DNA of 64,000 nt from Uloborus plumipes (taxonomy: Eukaryota > Arthropoda > Arachnida > Araneae > Uloboridae). Under the pieces are notes generated by a model. That model saw nothing but the letters and a program-made list of their open reading frames with translations, did not search any database and was not told the DNA's origin. The first letter of the stretch is position 1, and each line of letters begins with the position of its first letter. Position numbers and translations under genes: made by a program. The DNA is taken from contig JAXGGA010003916.1 in assembly GCA_038373865.1 (NCBI GenBank), forward strand, positions 31,446-95,445, given 5' to 3'. This document shows, in pieces, positions 13,201 to 25,618 of this stretch.

Positions 13201-16200
13201 ATATTTTCTGGTATAATTTTTTTAATTAATTTTTTCAGCACTTTATTTTGTGTTCACAAAAGAATCGTCAAAAATATATTATGTTATGAATATTCTCCTT
13301 TTTGTTTAATGTTCTGCTAGCATGTAAGTACATTATTTTATTTAAACATTGCTGATGACAATAAATTGTTATTCATTTTTAATTATTTCTGACAGTTTGG
13401 AAGTTGCTTTATTTTATGTTTCCGGGTCAACTTTGTTTTATTGTTGTAAGGCTTTGTTAGTCGTGTATTAACCTTAAGAAATCATAGTTGGTATTGTCAT
13501 GGTTCGCCAATATGTATCAGTTAATATGTATCCTGTTATACATATTGTGATGTATCTTTGTCCTTAATATTAAAAATTTTCATATTTGATTTTCTTGAAT
13601 ATTTATTTTTAAAGCTATGTTGCAATTCAAAAATTAAATTTATACATCTTATTAATATTTTAAAAATTTTCATAAAATTTATAACTTAAAAAAAAAACAA
13701 TTAAATGCTAATTAATAGTCACCTCTAAAATATGAAGTAATTGGGGCTCACGCTACCTCATAATACTAAAAACTTTTTTTCAAAAAAAATCTTTTAGCAG
13801 TGGAAACTTAACACTTTTGGGGGTGATATAAGGACGTAAAATAATGTTAATTTTAAGTTTTTTTTATCATGTCGAAGTTATTATTTCTAAAGCATATCTT
13901 AATATATCTTTAATAGTCAAAGGATATTTTGTGACACTTGGAGAATGTTATTGGTTATTGACACCAACCTCTCAATACTTTTTTTTTCATTGCTTTAAGT
14001 TATGTGCAAAAGAAAATTTTACACCAACAAACAATCAGACTTTAGAGCCTCTGTTTTTCAAGACTCTACTGTACTTCGTATCATGATGTATCAACATATC
14101 TTTAATGAATTGTAATAATAAATATCATACTTTTTATTTTGTGTTAATAAAAATGTTAGTGTAATCTGAGAATTTCAATACAAACAAAGAATGCTGAGAC
14201 AAAAATTCTTATTTGATCAGAAAAAAAAGAATGTCTTATTTTCTATTCATTGACAAATGCATTTTTTTTTTTTCATTTATAGAATTGTTTAACTCTGTAA
14301 TGGTAACTAACATTATTTAAAATGAGTAAAGCAATCAATATCAATATAGCTAAATGTATCAATATAGCTAATAATGAAAGAAACATTCACTTTAATTTTA
14401 TACAGCATAATAATATCGGGAAAATAAATAATATTATGATATGAGCATGCTTGTATTTTTTAACTGATTGAGTTTTTTTCAATTGAAAATATCAGATAAG
14501 TATCAAAATATCCGATGTATATCAAAATATCAGATAGTTTCAATATTTAGAAAATCTTATGGAATTTTCAAACCCTAGACATTGTAAATTGTTTCCTGTG
14601 TTACATTTTATACTATTGTCATAAAGTTTTTGAATATCTTCAAAATACTTTGAATTACTTTGAACTTTTTTTTTTTTTTTGAAAATTTGCTTGCTTTAAT
14701 GACATTAATCATTTTTTCCCTTTTTTAGGTTATCCACTTCTTTCATGAAGTTCATGATTTTTCCATTTAAAACTTACACATTTGTAATAAATATTATTTC
14801 AATTAGTATTTATATGTTTGGATTGAATTAAGTTTCTTGCATTGGTTTCGGTTTCAAATTGTACAGATTAAACATATTATAAAGTATTTAATTAGTTGCA
14901 ATTTTATGGTAAAAAACATGTTTCATATACTAATAAAAGCAATCTTATTTTTTAATAAAATTGTTAGACTGCTTTTATTATAAAATTGTTTGAAATTGTA
15001 AATTTCTGATTGTAAATCTTTGTGCAAATGTAAATAAAGCCAATATTTTTTATTTTTTGAAAATCAAAAATAATTATAAAATGATTCATGTTTTCTTATA
15101 TATGTTCCTTTTTTTAATTGCTTTCTAGTTATATAATAATTTTATAGATACAAATTTGCTTTAAAATATTGTTTAAAAACGTAAGAATTGACCATTAGAT
15201 ATTATTTTTAATTACTTAATAGATATTTAATTATATATTTTCACTAATAAATAATGCAAAATCAAAAAGATTCATCAATAGTTATTTAAATCATGTGATA
15301 AGTATATTTAATTGTTGTCATGATCATGATACATTCCAACTGTTTCATAAGAAATGACCAAAAAGTCTCTCTAATTTTTTAAAGAAATTAATATATTTTT
15401 TTCGAACTACTGTTATGCAAAGCCTTTTCTCTTATTTGTTACTTGAAATAATGAGTTAGTAGCAAAGTGTCCGTCAATGGAATTATAATTTTGCCATTTT
15501 TTTTACCAAACCTTATAAGTTCTTTACTAATTTTTTAATTGTGACAAATGCTTTTCCTTTTAACCTGATATATATACAGTAGAACATATATTCTTTACTT
15601 CTTTTATTTAATTATTGTGACATATGTTTCACCTTTTCATCATGCATGGCATAAGTTATGATAGCAAGAATGCTAGTACACTAAGTGTTTGGTTTAATAT
15701 TAATATGTTTATGAGTTGTTAAGTGTTTGTGTGACCATGCTTCAATCAGACACCACACATGTTTGAAATAGAAGACTGCAAACCAGTATTCAAAGCGTTC
15801 ATTAGTATTAATTTGTAACTAGAAGTTTTCATTTGAGGTCTAGCTTTCCAATCCTAGGCACCAAATTTGACGTCTGTCTAACATGTTGAGTCGCTTAAAA
15901 GCTTTTGTTTCATTACTCATTGTGATAAAAACCTTAGAATTGACCAAAAAGAATTTTTTTTAAAGAAGTTTTCAAATGCAATCAATGTTTGCTTTAAAAA
16001 ATTATTATCTTTGTGTATACCTTACAGACCTTTTTTAAGTAAGTTATTGACAGTGTAGCATTTCTATTAAACTTTTTAAAAATATTTGGATACATTTTTT
16101 TATGCCTTACCAATGACACCTAGGTTCTTTAGTTAGAGAACTAGAAATTTATATCAGGTGTTATCATGATGCATAGATTTAAATTCGTACTTCTAACACT

Positions 16201-16558
16201 GCAGTAGACCCATTTTTTGTGAAAAAATTATGAGAAATTTAAAAATATTTTTTAATGTCTTGCAAACAATTCTGTGTAATTTTTTTGCAAAAAACATTAA
16301 AAAAAATCATGTTGAGCAGTAGGTCAGCTTATGTAAGGATTTATTTTACTTACTGGTCATGCTACCCAGATTAGCTAGATTTCCTTGATCCCAGTTAGTC
16401 TGTACTAACTCCCATACTAATACAGTCCAACAGTGTTAACTCACAATCTCTTAACATGAAATAATGCTTTACATAAAACATTTATTTGGTACCTTGAGCT
16501 AACAATCACTCAATAATTTATTAAATGAGTTAAAATCTGGTTAACATGAAGTAATTAG
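10224..16558. other. AT-rich intergenic or intronic DNA, no gene seen
   Basis: I found no exon with coding signature here. Around 11150-11200 there is a local cluster of CG dinucleotides (GCAACAAGAGTTTCGCGTGC, then CTCGCGCG) that stands out from the surroundings and might mark a promoter, but no transcript start can be assigned. Poly-A/T tracts are frequent. A stretch near 16117-16205 resembles 8155-8240; both end in TTCTAACACTGC, suggesting an old dispersed repeat. Confidence 0.5.
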
Positions 16559-16957
16559 CAGTGGCGGATTTGCAAGTTTGGGGCCCCTTGTCTACCATAA
16601 GACTGAATGATTTATGAGATGCATCTTTAAATCTCCTTAGGAGCCTCTATGGTTGTGGAGGCTCCTCACGATTGAACCATTTATTTCAGAAACCCGTCAA
16701 GAGTACTTTTTAAAATTTTGGAAAAACTAAAAAAAAAAACTTCCTGAGTAAAGGTTTTGGCTTGAAAAAAATATTATTTTTTAAAATTTAACCTTAAACA
16801 TTATTTGTTTTTGCAACATTACAAGAAACATTTTAATTTTTTTTCAGCCTAAAACCTTTACTTGGGAAGCTTTTAGTTTTGTGAAAATTTTTAAAAAGTG
16901 CACTTGACGGGTTTCTGAAATAAAAGGTTCAATTGCGACATGGTAAATCCACCCGTG
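16559..16957. mobile_element. hAT-like MITE, CAGTGGCGGATTTGC ends
   Basis: The left end CAGTGGCGGATTTGC and the right end GGTAAATCCACCCGTG are imperfect inverted repeats. Flanks GTAATTAG and ATAATTAT share 6/8 bases. Much of the interior is a second inverted repeat: TTTCAGAAACCCGTCAAGAG (16684-16703) faces TTGACGGGTTTCTGAAATAA (16904-16923). Confidence 0.6.
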
Positions 16958-17199
16958 ATAATTATTAGTCTCTTGGATTTTGTTTTAACGAGGTTCGACT
17001 GTATTTATTATCACATGTTTGAACTTGCTAAATTTGTTCTGCTGATTATATGTGGAATGAGGTCAGGTTGAAGTGTACTCTTTTTTTTGGTGTCTGCTCA
17101 TTAGTGTTTTAAATATCATTGAGTTTAATCATTAATATCATGCTCTGATTATTCTTTGCGTACGTTAGTTGATTTATTTTTCCTTTTTCTTTTTTTCAG

Positions 17200-17513
17200 T
17201 ACAAACTCGCTTCTTTCATCGCTTCAGTGATATTGATCATTGCAAAGATCCCAAAAGGCCTTACAAATGTCACTTGTGTCCATATGCTGCTCACACAAGA
17301 AGTAATCTGAAAAATCATATAAATGCGCACACAGGTGAACGCCCCTACAAATGTCCAGTTTGTGGTAGAGGCTTTACACAAAAAGGAAACATGCAAAAAC
17401 ACCAGCAACAACATGTTGAAAAATTTCCTTTAGATTGTAATATATGTGGGGAATCATGTGAAGACAAACTTTCTATGCAACAACATTTATCTATGCATTT
17501 CAAAACAGAATAG
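17200..17513 (+). CDS. C2H2 zinc-finger terminal exon, two classical fingers
   Basis: A pyrimidine tract and CAG acceptor (17197-17199) lead into an open frame with two carried bases and a TAG stop (17511-17513), about 104 residues. After a short N-terminal stretch come finger 1 (CHLC...HINAH), the TGERPYK linker and finger 2 (CPVC...HQQQH). A third, weaker CNIC...HLSMH unit lies just before the stop; it keeps two Cys and two His with C-x2-C spacing. There is no start codon within a plausible exon, so an upstream exon is required. Intron phase and architecture equal those of the exons at 5849 (minus) and 25619 (plus). The tail of about 800 bases to an AATAAA near 18345 may be 3' UTR. Confidence 0.82.
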
Positions 17514-18908
17514 TTCTGAGATGTTTTCATAGCTAAGCCTTAATAATTAGTAACCATGTTGTCATGGTTTCAGCATTTAAAAAAATGAACAATTTCAGTA
17601 TTCTATTACAATGCACTACTGAAATTATTTTATTAAAATTTTCCAATGAAGTATATCTACAACAATTTAGTAGTTGGAGTTAAACTGTTATTAGCTTTGA
17701 AAAGTTTTATTTAGTTTTTAAGACTTTATCTGATATTCTGTACATATGTCGGTAAAAAGTGGCTTAAACATATTTTAGTTCAAATATTTTTAAATCCATT
17801 CGGTTAAAAACTTCTTAGAAAGAAACATAGTTGCTTGTCTTTTAATCTTCACCCTTTTAATGTAAAAATTTAACTATACCATCTGATAGTATGTCACCCA
17901 TTTTATAAAAAATAATGTCTGAACATTGCCAATTTAATTTTTTACTCTCTCTATTTATATTTGTGTGTATACCATAAAAGAACTCTAGGGGACATACCAG
18001 CGCAAAAAAGTATCTGGCTGTAAAAGAGCCGTGTCCATATAAACATGTTTTTCAGCCCTTTTTATATTGTACAAATTTTATTTTTTTATTTATTTTTCAA
18101 AATCAATCACTTCGATTTTTCTTTGTGGCAAAAGGTATGATACAGACGCGCCATTAAAATAATTAAAGCTTTTTTCTGTAATTGACACTTTTCTTTGCCA
18201 TGAAAAATATTTTTGTCTGACGACATTTCACGGTATATTATTTCACTAAAACTGAATTTGACAATAGCAGGAAAAGGGGAGAAACATAAGACAAATCACT
18301 TTGCTGTGAAGCATAAAAACTGCTGCAAATATGATGATAAATAAAATTGTTGAGTACTGTTTAAATTAGTTTTACTTTATATATTACTTCTCTGATTTCC
18401 ATCAAACTTTGACTTCCTCCTCTTACATTATTTAATAGGGGTGTATTAATTACTAAATAATCTTTAATTATTAGATATTTTTAAGGTACTTACAAAACTC
18501 CAAAACTCACCATTGCCGAATTTTAAAGCACAGTGATTAGGAGTTTAAATTCAACGTTAATTTAGCACAAATATGCAGGGATACTGCAGACACGTGTTTC
18601 GGCGTTGCAAGGAATGCCTTTTTGCTGCAAAAAACTTATTTTGAACCATGCGGTTAGCAAAGATTTTCGCTCCTTGGTCGTCCACGGTCAAAGAGTGAAA
18701 GCATCCAACCAGGTGAATGATATTACGGTCGCTTGAACTTTAAAAATTATTTTGAAAAAAAGGTACGCATCGTATTGCAAAATTTTTGTCATAGATGATG
18801 TTCATCCATGTTATTCTATGATATAAAAGTTAAGTTGAAAAATCCAGTACTTCTCTATTCTTTAGTTTTAATTTTTTCTCTTGAAATAGTATCCATAATC
18901 AGGGTTTT
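17514..18908. other. Downstream flank of zinc-finger exon, no further gene
   Basis: AT-rich sequence, probably 3' UTR for an unknown part. No coding exon or clear element boundary was recognised. Confidence 0.4.
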
Positions 18909-19051
18909 TAGTGGCAGATTTACTGATTTGAAGATTTGTTGCAATTCATATTTGGGGCTGCCTTTGCCGGAACTATGTTAACATTTAGCATTTGCATTTT
19001 TAAAAGTCATACAAGGTCCCTCTCATTTACGAAATAGTAAATCTGCCACTG
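18909..19051. mobile_element. Short hAT-like MITE, AGTGGCAGATTTACT ends
   Basis: AGTGGCAGATTTACT near the left end is an exact inverted copy of AGTAAATCTGCCACT at the right. Flanks AGGGTTTT and AGAGTTTC share 6/8 bases. It is 143 bp, the same end type as the element at 16559. Confidence 0.52.
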
Positions 19052-19142
19052 AGAGTTTCATCAATGATATACATTTCTAAAATAGTGTCTGGATCTGTAA
19101 AGGAAGGTGTCCATTTTTAACACATTCGGCCCAATGCTATAA

Positions 19143-19178
19143 CTTTTTGTTACCCAAATTATTTTGGGTAACAAAAAG
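19143..19178. repeat. Perfect 16-bp-arm hairpin
   Basis: CTTTTTGTTACCCAAA is followed by TTAT and then its exact reverse complement. It has the shape of a bidirectional stem-loop. No function is assigned. Confidence 0.8.
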
Positions 19179-19521
19179 CAGTCTGCTTTAGTTGGGTGTT
19201 CATTTTGAGATGTTGTACTTTTATATAAATACATACATATATGTAGTATTTATAAATAAGTTGTATCATCTCAAAATTTTAAAGAAATTGTTATTTTGCA
19301 ATATTTTTGTCCTTCAAAGCACATTTTTTATTTGAGTGAAGAATGAAAAAGCATTATTATACATCAAGATTTTTGGAATTTTTCTAAAAATATCCGTAAT
19401 TATTTGTAAGAAGTAAAATTTTCCTTTCATGTGTTAAATTTTGTTGATCATATTTTAACTAAAGTAAATAGATAAGTGAATATGTTTAATATTTTTTAAC
19501 ACAAGAACAGAGCATAATAAG

Positions 19522-19569
19522 CACGAAACTGCAGTTCATGGATAGAAATGACCGAGTTGGCGGTGTATT
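19522..19569. repeat. Dispersed repeat block (ACGAAACTGCAGT...GGCGGTGTATT), copy 1
   Basis: About 48 bp, including CGAAACTGCAGT and AGTTGGCGGTGTATT, recur at 24246-24292. The last eight bases GGTGTATT became the target duplication of the hAT element inserted at 19570. Family unknown. Confidence 0.6.
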
Positions 19570-20242
19570 CAGGGGTGATTGTGTTCCGGTATTTTACCGG
19601 ATTTCCGGTATTTTCATGATAGATTCCGGTATTTTCATATTCGAAAATACCGGAAGTAAAATATTTTTAATTATGCTTTTATCTTCCCACCTCCGGATTT
19701 TTTTTTCTTTTTCGAATTTTCGATGATTATGCCGATAATTATTAATAATATTCATCAAATAGAAATGTTCAGATGTAAATTCTAATTGTTTTTTTACCTT
19801 ACTAAATTACCTTATTTGCATCCGATATGAGAATCGAATTTTTCTCACTTTTGATGCTTATTCCCCTTAGTTAGGAGATAAATAAATAAAATGCAACAAA
19901 ATGTAACAAATGCAACTTTCATTACTTTATAAATGCTTTCGCACAACAAATAGCAATTCTGTTAGACTTTTGCTTTTTCCTTAAAATATTTTTTTGAAGA
20001 TAATTGCTCATCACCAGCTCAAAAGTAACTTTATTACTCATTTACAATTTAATTAAATGCATGTACAATATTTTGACTAAAAACTATTTGAATATATGAA
20101 ATGTGTTAGTTTATGAAAGGAAATAAATTATTACTAGGTGTGCTTAGTAATAGGGGCCTTGGTTTTAAAAAAACACGCCCCCCGCCCACCCTTTTTCTTT
20201 AAAACTTTCAGGTATTTTTTTATGAACTCACAATCACCCCTG
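19570..20242. mobile_element. hAT element, CAGGGGTGATTGTG ends, copy 1
   Basis: It starts CAGGGGTGATTGTG and ends CACAATCACCCCTG, exact inverted repeats of 14 bp. It is flanked by perfect 8-bp duplications GGTGTATT (19562-19569 and 20243-20250). The body of 673 bp has CCGGTATTTT-rich sequence near the left end and no intact transposase. A second copy at 26563-27262 is alignable over nearly the whole length. Confidence 0.87.
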
Positions 20243-20250
20243 GGTGTATT

Positions 20251-23200
20251 ACATGTTCCTGCCTTAGCCCTTGCTTAGGGCCGGTTACTCACTGCTTTAT
20301 ATAAGAACACTGTTTGAAACATGCTTTCCTACTTTCGTTTCTTCCCTCATCAATCTTATGAACACATATTTATAGATGCATATGAAATATAAGTGAGTAG
20401 CCATACCTCAATTGAAATTTATTTGCATGAAGGAACGTTATCCGTTTCATTTTAATTGTAAAAAATGTTTTGTTTTTGTTTTCTTGTTAGTTACTCATTG
20501 TATTATCATTATTTATTTTGTTTTCTTTGAATGCATTTCATTATTTTGTTTGCTCCCCCCCCTTTCTTGTTTTTTTTTTTTTCTTATTTATCATTTGATT
20601 TCATATTATTTATTTCATTACAATTTAAACCCTTCTGTTAAGAACTATATTTAATGTTAAATTGATAAAAGCTTTTTAAAAGCATAAAGTTTGATTTAAT
20701 CATACATACATTTTAGGTTTATAAGGAATCCTGCTTCTTTTTTTCATTCACTTTTCTTTTGCATCACAAAATATTTCTGCACCTATTAATTTTACTTTTT
20801 ATTTCATTTATTAAAAAAAAAAAAAACTGTTTATTATTTATTTTTAAGGCACTATGTTTTTTAATATAATCAAGTAGTTTGTTGCATAATCTGCTAATTT
20901 TCCAGTGCAATCAATGTAATTTGTTTTAGATTTGATAAATTTAATTATTATTATACTTTTTGAAAATGTATTTCCTAAGGCTTTAAAAAATCTTCTCTAG
21001 CACTTTGAATTAATTGTGTTAGGAAACAAATTATTAATTGTGTTAGGAAACAAATTATTAATTGTGTTAGGAAACAAATTATTCTATAGGTAATGTCCTT
21101 ATGCATATTATTTACTGAGCTTTATGCATTTATTTTATTTATTTTTTTATTAATGCTCCAATGCAAGTTATGGAAAATTGGAACATTGTAATCAAAATCA
21201 TTTAAATGTTTTTATGTAGACCTTTTCAGTGCTTTGAGATTCTATATTTTGCTCAGATTTTATAGTCTTAATGATTGAAATTTATTTTTATCGAATATGT
21301 ACATATATTTATGTATGATTTGTATATTAAATGAGTTGAAGTTTCTTAATAACTATTCAAATTGCTTTGTGTGTTAAAACATTCTTATCAGTATCTTTGT
21401 TTTAAAATTACTTAAAATATTTTTTCATACCTTTTTAAATTTAAAGAACCTTTGCAATAAATTATGGCAATAAGAAACTCAAAAATCAAAATTTGATAGT
21501 CGGATGTAGTGGGAAAATAAACAAAATACACAATCAAAAAAGAAAAATTTCCAGGTCATCTCTAAAATATATCTTCAGCCTAAGGCCCTACCCCCACCCC
21601 CCTACTTCTGTCAATGTATTCATTGAAAATCTTTAGGTGTCAGCCTATCAACGGGACAGGATAAGTATTTTTACACACACACAAAGCTGACCACACGGGA
21701 AAAAAATAGTAGAAGGTCAAGTGGGAGAATCACTGATCCGCTGAAGAATCTCATAGCCCGCAATTAACCAGTTAAAATTTTTATGCTAAAATAAGTGATC
21801 CTCTTTTTTACATATCTTATTTTGATCTACTTTTTCAACAATAGTTTTCATCTTTATCAACAATGGAAAGAGAAAATGATGTTCGTCCAATTTTTGTATT
21901 AGCCAATCACAATCATGATTGCATATGTCCCCAAAGTATGCAAGACTTAAGTAGTTATAAGATACCATACATCATTTTATACAATTTGCTTTTTATATGT
22001 AGAAAATATTACTTTTAATTTTTATATATGTATTTTAAAAAAATAATGTAATTGAACTACCTCATTTTTAGTTGTATTATTATTTCAGTGTTGATTTTTT
22101 TACAATGAATTTCTTGTTATGTACTATTTATCTCTTTTTCAGTTTAGAAAAGTTTGCTTTATGTTTTCTATTTTCAAAATGTAGTGATGATTAGTGCCTC
22201 TTTCTAGCCTCAGAAAGTACAAATGTTTCAGTTCAGGAATTTTTCTTGTAGTGTTACATATTTGCTTGATAATATGTGGGCCTTAAAAATATGATAGTAC
22301 AAATAAAATTGTAAAAGAAATTGCAAAGTATTAAAATTTGTGTTCCTAATTTTTCTATTACATTGTACATGTTTGGTCAAATAAATTGCCATTTAGTTTA
22401 TAGTGTAGTATTGTGGCTCAATTTTTTTTAGGTATATGAATATAAATATATATATGTATTTTTGTAACTGGATTGCAAAAACAACAGGCAATTCTACTCA
22501 AATGAATATCAATAGTTTTGACACATGTAATTTGGGTTCAGTTTTAAGGAAATATTCAAAGTGGGATTTTTCACTATGATCAAAATGTGAAGTTGGACTT
22601 TCAGTGGAACTGTCTGCAAATGGATTTTAGAAAAAAAAAATGTAGGAATCATATAATCTCACATCCCTGCGCGAAACCTAATTAAGAGTGGTATTTATTT
22701 ATGGGCGAAATCTAAGAGCTTATTATATGTATTATGGAAGTCAAGGGTTGTCAACCGGGTCAGGGGTAGAAGAATTTATGGGAAGATATGAATGTTTGAA
22801 AAATAAAATCAAAAAGTAAAACTAGCCAGCATTTACTAAGATTTATGGCCACAAGTAAAACTTTTCAATAATAAAGCCTCTCTTTTCAGACATTTTTAGT
22901 TAATTCACTTATCTCTAACAAATTTATCTATATTTTCATTTTAAGTCCAGTTTCAGCTGTCCTAACTAGCTTCAGTTTTAAATTCCCGTTTTCTGGATGG
23001 AATCACCAATTTGGTATTGCGTAGCTGTGAGGGCTACATCAGCATTCAAAAGGGGATACAGAGTCTTAAAGGCAGAGAATGGGATTTAACTAGTTTTATT
23101 CTTATTAAAAAAAAACCTAGCTTTGATGTTTACTTTTCATTAAGTTAAAATGGTAAACATCACAAATATTGATTTAGAAAGAAAACTAGCATGAGTCTAA

Positions 23201-23481
23201 ATGCACAGAAATGTGCTTTAAAATTTTTTATTTTACTCACAAACCAGTTAACTTGCCTCTTTTGGTGTATATTTTGTATGTTTAATTTTGTTTTCTGAAG
23301 CATACAATATAATACTGCCTGCAAACTCAAATAATTTCTAAAACAATTTCTGCAGGGGGAAAAAAAAAATGCTGAGTATCTGCTGAGCTCTATATCATCG
23401 CTAATACCAAAAATGTACAGTTATGTGGAGTTGGAGTAACACTAAGCAACCAGCGTTGTTGCTGGAGTGTCAAGATAAATA
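20251..23481. other. AT-rich DNA without recognised gene
   Basis: No exon with a coding signature and splice sites was found. It contains homopolymer runs, the short tandem array at 21009 and a C-rich stretch near 21589-21602. Confidence 0.45.
21009..21081. repeat. 24-bp tandem repeat, three copies
   Basis: The unit ATTAATTGTGTTAGGAAACA plus AATT is repeated three times in tandem without visible mismatch. Confidence 0.85.
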
Positions 23482-23641
23482 CAGTAGAGTCTCGATAACT
23501 TGAAGTCTCAGCGGACCAGCTAAAATCTTGCAGTAATAGGGCGTTCCCAAAGCCTTCTGAAGAGTCTGAGGACCCAATAAACACTTCGAGACAAAGGAAT
23601 ATTCAAGTTATAAGGCTTTGAGTTATCGAAACTCAATTGTG
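23482..23641. mobile_element. Degraded Tigger-like MITE
   Basis: CAGTAGAGTCTCGATAACTT at the left faces AGTTATCGAAACTCAATTGT at the right. The inverted ends share the GATAACT/AGTTATC core. It is short and non-coding. Confidence 0.45.
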
Positions 23642-23655
23642 AATAAATGAGTCAG

Positions 23656-24115
23656 TTTCATGTGTAATAAAAATACAAATGTGATGACCAGCAACAGGCT
23701 CTGAGCCCAACTGGGCTGGTCCTAGTCAAATTATAGACCCCAATGAAGATCAATGGCCCTCTTAAAGCTATTTACTCCTTTGCTCCTTACCGCCTCTTCC
23801 GGTAAACTATTCCAAGTTCCCACTACTCTGCTAAAACAATAATTTTTCCGAATTTCCAGGTTAGCCTGAGATTTAAACAGCTTATAACAATGACCCCTTG
23901 TCCTGCTTTCCGTGCAAAAATTTAACCCTATAACATCTTTCATTTTGATAAATTTAAACAACTGAATCATGTCCCCTCTGGTTCTCCTTTGCTCAAGACT
24001 ATACATGTTAAGCATTCTAAGTCTGGAATCATAGTCTAAATTAGAAAATCCATTCACTAACCTTGTAGCCCTCCTTTGTGCCCTTTCCAATAAATAGCTG
24101 ATGTGTAGCATTGGT
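23656..24115 (-). mobile_element. CR1/jockey-like LINE 3' fragment (C-terminal ORF2)
   Basis: On the minus strand 24111-23731 reads 126 residues ending in IDLHWGL and a stop. The run LLERAQRRATRLV, then LEQRRTRGDMIQLFKF, RGHCYKLFK and VVGTWNSLPEEAV, is the familiar region downstream of the reverse transcriptase in CR1-like LINEs. The fragment lacks the endonuclease and the catalytic RT core. Its 3' UTR (23660-23730) contains AGAGCCTGTTGCTGGTC, which recurs in the plus-strand copy ending near 32745, so both come from one family. It is a 5'-truncated copy, normal for LINEs. Confidence 0.82.
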
Positions 24116-24121
24116 GAAATA

Positions 24122-24167
24122 GGTGATGTGTAGCAGTATAATATAAGCTATACTACTACACATCACC
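24122..24167. repeat. Inverted repeat GGTGATGTGTAG...CTACACATCACC
   Basis: Two 19-bp arms with one mismatch surround an 8-base centre. Further copies of GATGTGTAGCA lie at 24101 and, inverted, at 24300. It sits directly at the 5' break of the LINE fragment. Confidence 0.75.
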
Positions 24168-24310
24168 GCCCCGAATCTGCTGCTATAAGAGGATTTCTGC
24201 CTCCAGCTCGGTTAATCCTATTCCAGGCTGAGGACTGCCAATAAGCCACGAAACTGCAGTCCTTGGATGGAGTAACCAAGTTGGCGGTGTATTGCATACA
24301 CTGCTACACA
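24168..24310. repeat. Dispersed repeat, copy 2 of the ACGAAACTGCAGT block
   Basis: The sequence from 24241 to 24292 (AATAAGCCACGAAACTGCAG onward to GGCGGTGTATT) repeats the block at 19522-19569. The 70 bp before it may belong to the same unit but have no counterpart in the first copy. Confidence 0.5.
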
Positions 24311-24856
24311 TTCAACAAAATCAAAACTTACTGGACAGATAATTAAAATTATTATTTAACAGACCTTTGAACAATGATGCATACAATTTAGATTTTAACA
24401 GAATAGACTTTTTAATAAATAAAAATCTGAAATTTTATTGAAATTGTAAACAAGGTAAAAACTAGTGAATTTTAGACTAGTTTTTAGAAGCTTTATAATA
24501 CAAATTTGTTAAAAAAAAAAGTTGAAACTTTCTTCTGTGAACAACATTCATGTGTTCCTCTATATTATCGAGCTCTAATAATTGCCTCTATTAGACAAAA
24601 ATTCACAGCAAATAAGGTTTCACGATTTTGAAATTTTATAAATCATAAGAGGGCAATATAACTACTTATTTCCTTTATTGAATCCTAATTTACCCTATTT
24701 TTGGTGTTTAAGAATCGGTTAGAAAGGAGAGTTGTATTAATTATTTGCTAGAAGTACTGTGATAAAAGAAAAAGTTGAAGTTGTTTGAAATAAGAGAAAA
24801 AGCAATTTAAAATAGCAGAAATTTAAGGAACATATTTTTGTACATAAATTGGGTTA

Positions 24857-25084
24857 CCGTAAAGTCGGGTTACTTGGACCCACAAGGAGGTTACTTGAGC
24901 CCACAGTAAAATGATAAAATCTGGGTTTGGTACTAGCATTAGAGACTGCAGAGTGCTTCTACCTAGAGGAGAAACGAGGAACTACGTGCAAGTCTTCAAC
25001 TACTAAGTACCAAACCTAGATTTTATCATTTTACTGTAATGGGCTCAAGTAACCCCTTAGGGTCCAAGTAACCCGACTTTACGG
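24857..25084. mobile_element. Palindromic MITE with TA target sites
   Basis: Flanked by TA on both sides. The left arm CCGTAAAGTCGGGTTACTTG is an exact inverted copy of the right end, and similarity continues for about 80 bp with a few mismatches and small gaps. It is 228 bp. TA duplication points to the Tc1/mariner group. Confidence 0.82.
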
Positions 25085-25288
25085 TACTGTAAAAATTTCT
25101 TAAAATGCCAAACTTAATATTGTTTCAGGAAAAAAAATTCCGTTGATATTAATCAAATATTCATCTATCTGTTACTTCATATATGTGTAGGTACGATTTT
25201 TATTGTAGCTGACCCCACTTGCTTAGGCATTTCAAACTGATAAGCTGAGAAATTAGCAGGGGTTCTATGAGATGTTATGTCCTTGTAG

Positions 25289-25558
25289 CAAGGGCGGATA
25301 CAAGGGAGGGGCAATCGCCCCTCCCTTGAGAGACTATTCTCCAGTAGTTTTTAGATTTTGAAGTTCAAAAAAAGCCATTTTAGTTGATCTTTGATGATAT
25401 TAATGGAATTGGGGCTCTGATCTGGAAATTTTTCGAAATGGAAGACCAAAACATTTGTAATCAACATATGTTAACAAGGATGCATGGCTAAAAAATGTGC
25501 AAGCAAGAAAAAAAAAATCAATCGCCCCTCCCTTGGAACATTTCTGGATCCGCCCTTG
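25289..25558. mobile_element. hAT MITE, CAAGGGCGGAT ends, copy 1
   Basis: CAAGGGCGGAT at the left pairs with ATCCGCCCTTG at the right. Flanking 8-mers CCTTGTAG and CATTGTAG match 7/8. The right boundary lies only 60 bp upstream of the zinc-finger exon at 25619. A reversed relative is present at 32155-32381. Confidence 0.77.
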
Positions 25559-25618
25559 CATTGTAGTAATGTTAAAAATACTATGCAAATTTTAATCTAT
25601 TTTCTTTTTATGTTTTAG

